DNA of 64,000 nt from an uncultured Caldilineaceae bacterium (GTDB lineage Bacteria > Chloroflexota > Anaerolineae > Caldilineales > Caldilineaceae), in assembly GCA_951812725.1 (NCBI GenBank), contig OX638330.1:1550001-1614000 (forward strand), given 5' to 3'. Below are positions 8,829-16,760 of this stretch, piece by piece; the first letter of the stretch is position 1, and every line of letters starts with the position of its first letter. The notes beneath the pieces were generated by a model. It searched no databases. It saw only the letters and a list, made by a program, of their open reading frames with translations, and had not been told where the DNA came from. The translations under genes and the position numbers were made by a program.

Positions 8829-8859
8829 GGTCAGGGCAGATTGCCCGTCTGCCCTGACC
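8829..8859 (+). promoter_or_regulatory. Intercistronic stem-loop between binding-protein and permease genes
   Basis: A perfect 12-bp stem (8829-8840 with 8848-8859, arms GGTCAGGGCAGA and TCTGCCCTGACC) encloses a 7-nt loop. It starts 13 bp after the binding-protein stop and has no T-run behind it, so it is unlikely to be a simple terminator. Such hairpins commonly protect the upstream message and keep binding-protein levels above permease levels. Confidence 0.6.
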
Positions 8860-8928
8860 TGCGCGACTTGAGTAGAAGCGCAGTACTCCGCATCGCTCAA
8901 CTTCCTGGCTCAGGAGTCGGAAAGCATA

Positions 8929-9882
8929 ATGGTCCGCTACCTTGTTTCGCGTTTCGCGGTCGTGATACCGGTTGTGCTGGTGGTGCTGCTGATCACCTTC
9001 ACCCTGGGATACTACGCGCCGGGCGATCCTATCCTGATCATTTATGGCGAGGACCTCTACCGTCTCAGGCCGGAGGACCTGGCCCGCATGAGACGCAACC
9101 TGGGCCTCGACCGGCCCTACTGGGAGCAATATCTGGACTACATGGGCCGCACCGTTCGCGGCGACCTCGGCCGCTCGATAGCGTCGAAGGTTCCGGTCAA
9201 CCGCCTGCTCGCCAGCTCGCTGCCAATCTCGCTGCAACTGGGGCTCGTGGCCGGGGTGCTCCTGGCCTTGCTGGGCATTCCTCTGGGCGTCCTCGCTGCC
9301 CTTCGCCACAACACCTGGTTGGACTATCTGATCGTCAGTCTGGCCCTCGTCGTGCGCTCGGTGCCTGTTTTTGTGCTGGCGCCTCTTCTGCTGATTCTGC
9401 TAGTCCTTCAGCTCAAAATAATGGACGTTCCCGCCGGCTGGAGAGGCATCGCCACGCCCGCAGTTGTCCTGCCGGTCATGTTGCTGGCAGCCTACCCGTT
9501 GGCCGATGTCATCCGCCAGACTCGAACAGGGGTACTGGAAGTCTTGCAGGAAGACTATGTGCGTACCGCCCGCTCCAAAGGACTTCCTACATTGTTGATC
9601 ATCACCCGCCATGTCTTGCGCAACGCCCTCATTCCGGTCGTTACCTCACTCGGGCTGATCGTCAACGGACTCATCCATGGTTCTGTGTATCTTGACCGTA
9701 TTTTCAACATACCCGGCTTCGGCAATCTGGTCGTCAGCGGCATTCAGCGCCTGGATTTCCCCGTCATCCTCGGCACCACCGTGTTTAGTGCTTTACTCGT
9801 GATAGTCGCCAATCTGGTGGTCGATCTGATCTATCCCTTCCTGGATCCCCGCGTGACCTACACGGAAAGGGAAGGGGACTGA
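8929..9882 (+). CDS. ABC importer permease, DppB type
   Basis: A 317-residue inner-membrane permease of the peptide/nickel (DppB/OppB) class with six likely helices. The N-terminus MVRYLVSRFAVVIPVVLVV is the usual first helix of DppB proteins. The cytoplasmic EAA-type loop that contacts the ATPase is visible as EDYVRTARSKGLPTLLIITR (about residues 206-225). It pairs with the DppC-type permease that starts one base before this gene's end (TGATG overlap), so the two are translationally coupled. No ATPase genes lie beside them, so the ATP-binding subunits must be encoded elsewhere or shared with another importer. Confidence 0.9.
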   Translation: MVRYLVSRFAVVIPVVLVVLLITFTLGYYAPGDPILIIYGEDLYRLRPEDLARMRRNLGLDRPYWEQYLDYMGRTVRGDLGRSIASKVPVNRLLASSLPISLQLGLVAGVLLALLGIPLGVLAALRHNTWLDYLIVSLALVVRSVPVFVLAPLLLILLVLQLKIMDVPAGWRGIATPAVVLPVMLLAAYPLADVIRQTRTGVLEVLQEDYVRTARSKGLPTLLIITRHVLRNALIPVVTSLGLIVNGLIHGSVYLDRIFNIPGFGNLVVSGIQRLDFPVILGTTVFSALLVIVANLVVDLIYPFLDPRVTYTEREGD

Positions 9883-10895
9883 TGAGCCGGAATCGGAAAC
9901 TCGACCTCAGCCATAGCGCGCAAGGGCAGGGCGATGCCCTTGATCAGATTGCAACAAGCCGAGGATTGTGGCGCGATGCCGGCCGCCGCCTTGTGCGCAA
10001 CCGCCTTTCACTGGTCGGCATTTTCGTATTGGCGATCCTGTTCGCATTGGCGATTTTCGGCCCAGCCATCGCGCCCTACCCGTTCATGGAACAGAATCTC
10101 AAGCTAATCAGCGAACCGCCTAGCGCCGACCATTGGCTGGGTACGGACCAGTTGGGGCGCGATGTGCTGAGCCGCATCCTGTGGGGGGCGCGCACGGCAA
10201 CAACGGTCGCCATCTTCGTCACTACCATCAGCCTGGTCGTTGGCGTCGTTCTCGGCGGCGTGGCGGCCTTCGCCGGCGGCATGGCCGACTGGCTCATCAT
10301 GCGCCTTACAGACGTCGTCATGTCGGTGCCATCGATCATGCTCGCGTTACTGGTCAACACGGCCATCAAGAAGCCCGTAGCCATCTGGTTCGAGAATATC
10401 TACGAACAGACGGAGTGGGCCTTTTTCAGGAGTACAACGTTTCTCGACTACCTGATTGTCTTGGGCGCCCTGGCCATCGTCTCCTTCCCCCGTTATGCGC
10501 GCCTGATTCGCGGGCAGATCCTCTCGCTGCGTCGGCGAGAATATGTCACTGCCGCACGCTCCAGCGGTGTGCCCTTCGCGCGAATCCTCTTTCGCCATCT
10601 CGTTCCCAATGCTCTGGGTCCGTTGATCGTGGCAGCGACCTTCGGCTTTTCCGGCGCGATGGTAATGGAGGCATCTCTCAGCTACCTTGGGATCGGCATC
10701 CAACCGCCGGCCGCCAGCTGGGGCGCGATGATCAACGACAGCCTGATGGATTGGCGTTACGAACCTTGGCTGCTGGCGATGCCCGCGATTGCCCTTGCCA
10801 TTTCGGCTCTCGCCGTCAACTACATTGGCGACGGGCTCAACGACGCGCTTAACCCGCGTATAGCCGCCGGTCGAGCGGGGTCACAGGGAGAGTGA
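9882..10895 (+). CDS. ABC importer permease, DppC type
   Basis: A 337-residue permease of the DppC/OppC class. It has the N-terminal cytoplasmic stretch and first helix (LVGIFVLAILFALAIF), followed by the periplasmic segment with HWLGTDQLGRDVLSR that is characteristic of DppC. The EAA-type ATPase-contact loop is REYVTAARSSGVPFARILFR. An insertion around residues 158-175 (KKPVAIWFENIYEQTEW) is longer than in the enterobacterial proteins. It overlaps the DppB gene by one base and precedes the sialidase-like gene by 4 bp, so transporter and enzymes are one operon. Together with the binding lipoprotein it forms an importer that lacks locally encoded ATPases. Confidence 0.9.
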   Translation: MSRNRKLDLSHSAQGQGDALDQIATSRGLWRDAGRRLVRNRLSLVGIFVLAILFALAIFGPAIAPYPFMEQNLKLISEPPSADHWLGTDQLGRDVLSRILWGARTATTVAIFVTTISLVVGVVLGGVAAFAGGMADWLIMRLTDVVMSVPSIMLALLVNTAIKKPVAIWFENIYEQTEWAFFRSTTFLDYLIVLGALAIVSFPRYARLIRGQILSLRRREYVTAARSSGVPFARILFRHLVPNALGPLIVAATFGFSGAMVMEASLSYLGIGIQPPAASWGAMINDSLMDWRYEPWLLAMPAIALAISALAVNYIGDGLNDALNPRIAAGRAGSQGE

Positions 10896-10899
10896 TTGG

Positions 10900-12117
10900 A
10901 TGCAGCTTACACAGATCGCGTTTCAGGACCCTGCCACCAATGTATACTTGCACGACCCCAGTATCCTGCGTCTCGAAAGTGGCGACTTGCTGGTCTCGCT
11001 CAACTATCACGGGCCCGGATCTGCCCGCAGCATCGAGGACCAGGAGTGTCTGACAAGCATCTACCGCTCGTGCGATCAGGGCGAGAGCTGGGCGATCCTG
11101 ACCCATGTCAACCATTGTTTCGCGGCCAATCTCTTCACGCACCGAGGCGCAGTCTATCTGCTCGGCATGGACCGTCGCTTCGGCTCGATCTGCATTCGCC
11201 GCAGCGACGACGGTGGCAACACCTGGTCACGCCTGGCGCCAGAAGGGACCGATCCTGCCAGGATTGTGGGTTCGGCCGAGGCTGCGCTGAGAACTTCGGC
11301 CCAGCGAATATGCGCGGGACGGTTGTTTCAGGGCGGGCCCGGCGAGGATCCGCCCAATTACCACAGTTCCGTTATGCCGGTTCTGGAGAGCGGCGGCAGG
11401 ATCTACCGGTCCTTCGAGGATTGTGCGCCAAAGGACTGGGCTGGCATCCACGCCGATTCCTCGATAAGAAGAATGCAGGCGTTTGTGATCTCAGCGCCCG
11501 CCGACTCCGACCTGCTAGACCCCGCCAGCTGGCGCATAAGCAACAAGCTACCCTACGATGAAGCTTATTCCAGCGGCTGGGAGAATCCCCCCATCAAACC
11601 GGGCTGGCTGGAGGGCAACGTGATGGAGACGCCCGCCGGTGCGCTCTGGAACATCATCCGCTTCAACACGGATCCGGTCGTGGACAAGGCCGCCATCATC
11701 CACATCCACGACGAAGGCCGCCGTGTTTCGTTCGACCCGGCCAGCGACTTTATCGACTTGCCCGGCGGGATGACCAAGTTCGCCATCCGTCGCGATCCAG
11801 AGTCAGGCCTCTACTGCATGCTGTGCAATAACAATACCAATCCCCGCTATCCGAACCAACGAAATGTGCTGTCGCTCTTCTCCTCGGTCGATCTGATTAA
11901 GTGGGAATTGTGCAAGACACTCATCGAAGATGATTCGGGGCTTCCGTGGGAGGACTCAGTTGAGCAGGTAGCCTTCCAGTACCCTGACTGGCAGTTCGAT
12001 GGCGATGACATCATCTACGTGCTTCGCACAGCGTACGGCGGCGCGGCCGACTACCATGATGCCAACCGCATCACCTTCCACCGCCTCACCAATTTCCGCG
12101 ATCTCTTGCGTCCCTGA
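10900..12117 (+). CDS. Sialidase-like beta-propeller protein (BNR/Asp-box)
   Basis: A 405-residue protein of the sialidase (neuraminidase) superfamily fold. Two Asp boxes are clear: SCDQGESW (57-64) and SDDGGNTW (102-109). The N-terminal HDPSILRLESGDLLVS is the usual first strand, where family members carry an active-site arginine or aspartate. No signal peptide is visible, so it appears cytoplasmic. It begins 4 bp after the DppC-type permease and ends 8 bp before the GH116 gene, which places it firmly in the operon. I cannot identify the full arginine triad of true sialidases, so it may be a glycoside hydrolase or lyase of another specificity. Fold assignment good; activity open. Confidence 0.75.
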   Translation: MQLTQIAFQDPATNVYLHDPSILRLESGDLLVSLNYHGPGSARSIEDQECLTSIYRSCDQGESWAILTHVNHCFAANLFTHRGAVYLLGMDRRFGSICIRRSDDGGNTWSRLAPEGTDPARIVGSAEAALRTSAQRICAGRLFQGGPGEDPPNYHSSVMPVLESGGRIYRSFEDCAPKDWAGIHADSSIRRMQAFVISAPADSDLLDPASWRISNKLPYDEAYSSGWENPPIKPGWLEGNVMETPAGALWNIIRFNTDPVVDKAAIIHIHDEGRRVSFDPASDFIDLPGGMTKFAIRRDPESGLYCMLCNNNTNPRYPNQRNVLSLFSSVDLIKWELCKTLIEDDSGLPWEDSVEQVAFQYPDWQFDGDDIIYVLRTAYGGAADYHDANRITFHRLTNFRDLLRP

Positions 12118-12125
12118 CCACCACA

Positions 12126-14786
12126 ATGCAAAACGAATCGTCCAGCTGGCCCTCCCTGACTCGTTACGAAGGGCCGCATCTGCAAGAGATCGCCTTTCCT
12201 CTTGGCGGCATCGGCACCGGCAGTCTCTGTCTGGGCGGCCGCGGCGAATTCCGCGATTTTGAACTTTTCAACTGCCCTGACAAAGGCTGCAACCCGCCCT
12301 TCACCTTTTTTGCCTTGCGGACACAGTCGCCTGGAGAGCCCGCCGTGACGCGCATCCTGGAGGGCGCGCTCCAGCCACCATTCCGCGGCGGCGGATTTGG
12401 GGCCGGCGTCCCGCTGGCTGGCTTGCCGCGCATGCGCAACGCGGCACTTGACGCCTGTTATCCCTTCGCCCGCTACACACTCAGCGATGCGGACGTTCCG
12501 TTGACCGTTCATCTGGAGGCTTTCAACCCCCTGATTCCCCTGGATATCGATCGCTCAGGGCTGCCCGTCGCTATAATGCGCTATCGTCTCGTGAATCGGA
12601 CCGACGAGCCGGTTCAGGCCTCGGTAGCGGGCAGCCTGTACAACTTTATCGGCTGCGATTCCAGCAAGCGTAGAGGGCAATGGAGTAGCAAGCCGGCGGA
12701 GCCTGGCCAACTTCTGGGCGGCAATGTCAACGTGCTTCGCCAGGCCACGAATGACAGAGTGCCGCTGCAAGGTTTGCTCATGCGCTCGGAAAGAGTAGCG
12801 CCACGTACGCCCCAAGACGGGACGATGGCCCTTGTTGCTCTCAGCGGAGAGGCGACCTGGCGGCGCGGCTGGGGTTCAAACCACTGGAACCGGAGTATTC
12901 TCAGCTTCTGGGACGATTTTGGTGAAGATGGCCTCCTCGAAGATTTGTCGGTCTCTGGGCCCAGTCCGGAAGGCCAGGGTCAGGTTGGCTCGCTCGCCGT
13001 TGGCACGACCGTACCGTCTCTCGGCAGCACGGCCCTCACTTTCCTAATCTGCTGGCACTTTCCACATCGGACCGCGGCCGGATGCGGCTGGGATACGCTT
13101 GATCCGGAAGGGGGCTGGGTAGGCAACTACTACGCAACACATTATGCGGACGCGTGGGACGTCGCAGTACAGGTCGCGCCGCAACTCGAATCGCTGGAGG
13201 CGGACTCTTTGACCTTCGCGCGCGCTGTGGTTGACGCCAGTCTGCCACAGACAGTGAAGGAGGCCGCGCTTAACAACCTTTCCACCCTGCGGAGCCAGAC
13301 CTGTTTCCGTACGGCCGACGGCCGTTTCTTCGCCTTTGAGGGTACCGAGGACAGCCGAGGAAGCTGCTTCGGGTCCTGTACCCACGTCTGGAACTATGAG
13401 CAGGCTACGGCCTACGTCTTTCCCGCCCTGGCCCGCTCCATGCGCGATTCGGAGCTGGAGGAGGGGACGCTGCCCAACGGCATGAACTGCTTTCGTCTGC
13501 ACTTGCCCATGGGCGGTGAGCCGTGGAAGTACGCAGCCGCCGACGGTCAGATGGGAGTCGTGATGAAGTGTTACCGCGAGTGGCAGCTCTCGGGTGACAG
13601 TGAATGGCTGGCCCGGCAGTGGCCGACTATCCGTTCGCTCGTCCGCTACGCCTGGCTGCCCGGAGGGTGGGACGCGGACCGGGACGGTGTAATGGAGGGC
13701 GTGCAGCATAACACTTTCGACATCGAATTTTTCGGTCCCAATCCGCTATCCGGCATCTGGTACCTGGGCGCGCTGCGGGCGGCCGCGGAGATGGCTGAGG
13801 CGGTGGGCGACATCGAGTTTTCCGAAGTGTGCCGTTCTCTTTTTCAGCGCGGCTCGGCCTGGACGGACGCCAATCTTTTCAACGGCGAGTACTACGTCCA
13901 GCAGATCAGGACGCCCGCCAGCCTGGAGGATACGCTGCCCGAACTGCGCGCAGGTATGGGAGAAACGAATCTGGCCGATCCGGACTTTCAGATGGGCGAC
14001 GGCTGCCTCATTGACCAACTGGTGGGTCAATATGTGGCCCACGTGACGGGACTCGGCTACCTTCTGTCGCGGGAGAATGTCGGGTGTGCGCTACAGTCAT
14101 TGTACCGATACAACTTTCGCCGCGACCTTCGCAGCCACTGGAACAATATGCGTACCTATGCTCTGGGCGACGAGGCAGGAATGCTGATGGCGAGCTGGCC
14201 CCACGGTGACAGGCCGAACGTGCCTTTTCCCTATTGGGGCGAAATAATGACGGGTTTCGAATATCAGGCTGCTGTGCATATGATTTTCGAAGGGATGATC
14301 GATGAGGGGCTGGAAGTGATCGACGCCATCCGGCGGCGGTTCGACGGCCAGCGGCGAGACCCGTGGAACGAACATGAGGCCGGTCATCACTACGCGCGCG
14401 CGCTCGCAAGTTGGGCGGCGATCCCGGCGCTGAGCGGATTTCGCTACTCGGCCGTCTCAAAGCGGCTCGAACTGGCGCCGCGCTGGCGCCCGCAGGCATT
14501 CAGGTGCATCTGGACCGCGGGTTCCGGCTGGGGCACGGTTCAACAGAGCAAGGGCGAAAGCGAACAGAACGTGTGCTGGGAAGTGCTGGGGGGTGAGTTG
14601 ACCGTACAGGAGATGGCATACGCGCCGCCGCCGGGTGCAGTGGTTGAAAGCGTCAAAATTGAACTAGGTGGCGAGCTTGTTCTGGCCACGACAGCGGGGC
14701 AGGCTGATCGATTGACGATTACTTTACATGAGGAAATTCGAGTCAATGCCGAGCGGGATCTGAGGGTCTGCTTTAACATAGACTAG
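12126..14786 (+). CDS. GH116-family glycosidase (GBA2-like beta-glucosidase/glucosylceramidase)
   Basis: An 886-residue enzyme of glycoside hydrolase family 116, whose known members include human GBA2 and bacterial beta-glucosidases and xylosidases. The N-terminal domain opens with EIAFPLGGIGTGSLCLGGRG, the family's entry motif. The (alpha/alpha)6 barrel follows, with HVWNYEQATAYVFPALARSM and the active-site segment VQHNTFDIEFFGPNPLSGI near residue 525. There is no export signal, so it should act on material brought in by the co-transcribed importer. It is the last gene of the operon; a 183-bp gap separates it from the convergent sulfatase gene. Glucosylceramide, another beta-glucoside or a xyloside are all possible substrates. 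Confidence 0.88.
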   Translation: MQNESSSWPSLTRYEGPHLQEIAFPLGGIGTGSLCLGGRGEFRDFELFNCPDKGCNPPFTFFALRTQSPGEPAVTRILEGALQPPFRGGGFGAGVPLAGLPRMRNAALDACYPFARYTLSDADVPLTVHLEAFNPLIPLDIDRSGLPVAIMRYRLVNRTDEPVQASVAGSLYNFIGCDSSKRRGQWSSKPAEPGQLLGGNVNVLRQATNDRVPLQGLLMRSERVAPRTPQDGTMALVALSGEATWRRGWGSNHWNRSILSFWDDFGEDGLLEDLSVSGPSPEGQGQVGSLAVGTTVPSLGSTALTFLICWHFPHRTAAGCGWDTLDPEGGWVGNYYATHYADAWDVAVQVAPQLESLEADSLTFARAVVDASLPQTVKEAALNNLSTLRSQTCFRTADGRFFAFEGTEDSRGSCFGSCTHVWNYEQATAYVFPALARSMRDSELEEGTLPNGMNCFRLHLPMGGEPWKYAAADGQMGVVMKCYREWQLSGDSEWLARQWPTIRSLVRYAWLPGGWDADRDGVMEGVQHNTFDIEFFGPNPLSGIWYLGALRAAAEMAEAVGDIEFSEVCRSLFQRGSAWTDANLFNGEYYVQQIRTPASLEDTLPELRAGMGETNLADPDFQMGDGCLIDQLVGQYVAHVTGLGYLLSRENVGCALQSLYRYNFRRDLRSHWNNMRTYALGDEAGMLMASWPHGDRPNVPFPYWGEIMTGFEYQAAVHMIFEGMIDEGLEVIDAIRRRFDGQRRDPWNEHEAGHHYARALASWAAIPALSGFRYSAVSKRLELAPRWRPQAFRCIWTAGSGWGTVQQSKGESEQNVCWEVLGGELTVQEMAYAPPPGAVVESVKIELGGELVLATTAGQADRLTITLHEEIRVNAERDLRVCFNID

Positions 14787-14969
14787 GAGCTGTGAGCGGT
14801 CTCGATCCATTAGCTTTTTTCGCCTCACTAGAGGTGTGAATCCGATCTGATACAGTAAGCTTGGCGTCAGGCCATTGAACTCCAGGCAACGGCCTGTGTT
14901 TCGCGGGATCGTTGTGAATTCTACGTTCCCAAAGCCTGATCTTTCTCAATCAGATGATTGGACTAGCCA

Positions 14970-16355
14970 TTAAGTCTGATTCATCCAAGGGGTGCTCCTG
15001 TCCCACATAGTTAGCAGGTCGTCGAGTTCGGCCTCGGCCTTGGTCTGCTGGCCAGTCCTTGCGAGGTTGTTCATCTCGAAGGGATCGTCTCGCAAATCGT
15101 AGAATGAGGTAGGTTCCCGCTCTGAATTCGCCTCAGTATGGACAGCTCGCCGCCCAAGGAGGTGTGTGGGCGTCCTGACCCCGATTTCGCCTCCACTGGT
15201 CTCGATGAAGCCCCAGGTTTCTGTCAACTGGTTGCGCTCCCCTGTCAGAATCGGCGTAAGGTCGCGCCCCTGGACTTGAGAGGGTACGGTGCAGTCGCTG
15301 GCCTCCAGCACAGTTGGCATGATGTCAATGAGCTGCGCCACCTGCGAACTGTTGACACCCGCCCCCCACAGCCAGGGTGCGTGGAAAATCATCGGAATGC
15401 GAATCGATTCTTCGATGAGGAGGCCTTTGTTGAAACGGTGATGGCTGCCCAGGTTGTCGCCGTGATCGGAGGTGAAGACGACGATTGTGTTGTCGAGCAG
15501 GCCGTTTGCACGCAGCCCCTCCATCATGCGCCCCACCATGTCGTCGACCCAGGTTGTCAGGCCATAGTACAGCGCGGTCATTGTACGCAGGTCGAAACCC
15601 TTTGAGAGTTCCAGCGTATGGGATAGTTTCAGGGAATAGTAGAGAAAATCCCAGAGGTAGACCTTGAACCAGTTCTCGTCATACGCCATTTCACCGTCCA
15701 GGAACACGTTGGGCCTGAGCGGTACTTCATCCGGGTCGTACATGGTCAAATATTCAGATGGCGCGTCGGCCAGCGGCATGTGGGGAGGAGAGATACTGTA
15801 GTAGAGAAAGAACGGGTTTTCGCGGTCGGCGGCCAGGTAGGAGAGGACCTTTTCGTTCTCGTAATCCACGCTGAAACCGTCCACCAACTGCGGGGGGCCG
15901 CCGTTCTCAACGAAATCCTGGCCGGTGTGGCGGTGATTTACGCGCGGGTGAAGCGTGTAGTCGAATCCGACCTGTTCGGGGGCGGTATGAATATGCCACT
16001 TGCCGATCAGCGCGGTATCGTAACCGGCGGCTTTGAACTGCTCTGCGACCGTCGGATCGGGCAGGTGGACTCGTTGCTGGAGCGGCCAGGAGGCAACTAT
16101 GGGCCTGCCTTGTTCATCGGGCTCGGTGGCGTTATTGAGCGAGCCCATGCAGGTACGAGAGTACTGGCCTGAGATCAGTGAAGACCGGGCCGGCATGCAT
16201 ACCGGATTTGTCGACACGGCATGCTGGAAACGCAATCCTCCTGCAGCCAGTTGGTCGATGTTGGGTGTACGGATTACCTGATTGCCGTAGCAGCCGACTT
16301 CGAATGCACGCAATTGGTCGCAGATACATACGATTACATTGGGTTTGCTTTCCAT
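14970..16355 (-). CDS. Type I sulfatase (formylglycine-dependent)
   Basis: A 461-residue sulfatase of the alkaline phosphatase superfamily. The modification site C-x-P-x-R is present as CMPAR at residues 53-57, so Cys53 should be converted to formylglycine. An N-terminal metal-binding region (VIVCICDQLRAFEVGCYGN), TALIGKWHI and the later FTSDHGDNLGSHHRFNKG supply the expected Asp, Lys and His residues. There is no signal peptide, pointing to a cytoplasmic enzyme. It converges with the GH116 operon and may remove sulfate from the same glycans. An IS66-type miniature element lies 70 bp upstream of its start. No dedicated maturase gene is visible in the window. Confidence 0.9.
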   Translation of the reverse strand: MESKPNVIVCICDQLRAFEVGCYGNQVIRTPNIDQLAAGGLRFQHAVSTNPVCMPARSSLISGQYSRTCMGSLNNATEPDEQGRPIVASWPLQQRVHLPDPTVAEQFKAAGYDTALIGKWHIHTAPEQVGFDYTLHPRVNHRHTGQDFVENGGPPQLVDGFSVDYENEKVLSYLAADRENPFFLYYSISPPHMPLADAPSEYLTMYDPDEVPLRPNVFLDGEMAYDENWFKVYLWDFLYYSLKLSHTLELSKGFDLRTMTALYYGLTTWVDDMVGRMMEGLRANGLLDNTIVVFTSDHGDNLGSHHRFNKGLLIEESIRIPMIFHAPWLWGAGVNSSQVAQLIDIMPTVLEASDCTVPSQVQGRDLTPILTGERNQLTETWGFIETSGGEIGVRTPTHLLGRRAVHTEANSEREPTSFYDLRDDPFEMNNLARTGQQTKAEAELDDLLTMWDRSTPWMNQT

Positions 16356-16417
16356 GATCGGATACCGTCTGACCTTTCCTTGCCTTTTCCTTTCTGGCGC
16401 AGTAAGTTGCTTGTAGA

Positions 16418-16725
16418 GACCTCTCGTAACTACTCAGCCTCAACCAATTTGCGTTCCTGACTGAGGCGAGCAAAGGTGCTCTCTCGACTCTCTACTTTCT
16501 TATGGGCGGTCGGCCGCAAGCGGCCTCCCTTGTGCAGGGGCTGCGCCCCCGCAACGCCCCCCTCCAAAACCATCGCTCACCGACCGTGTGTGCGTATTCC
16601 AGCGGTGCCGCTCCAGCAACGTGGCTGCCGCCAACCGAATACGCAATCAGATTGCCTGAATGGCGGCAAGGATAAAGGGCTTGCCAAGATAGGCATTTTA
16701 TATGGCTTAGTAGCTACGACCTCTC
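16418..16725 (-). repeat. IS66-type miniature element (MITE), copy 1, with perfect 8-bp target duplication
   Basis: The element proper is 16426-16717 (292 bp). Its ends are imperfect inverted repeats: GTAACTACTCAGCC at the left and the reverse complement of GTAGCTACTAAGCC at the right. It is bracketed by GACCTCTC at 16418-16425 and 16718-16725. It has no coding capacity. The core hairpin stem differs from the other copies (GGCCG/CGGCC instead of GGGCC/GGCCC) yet still pairs. Its 3' end faces the sulfatase start 70 bp away. Confidence 0.85.
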
Positions 16726-16760
16726 TATCGCGGACTCTCACAGCCAGTTCGGACGACAGG

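Noticed and set aside
14787..14969. T-run (GCTTTTTTCG) near 14814 as a terminator of the GH116 operon
   Set aside because: No stem of useful length precedes the T-run.
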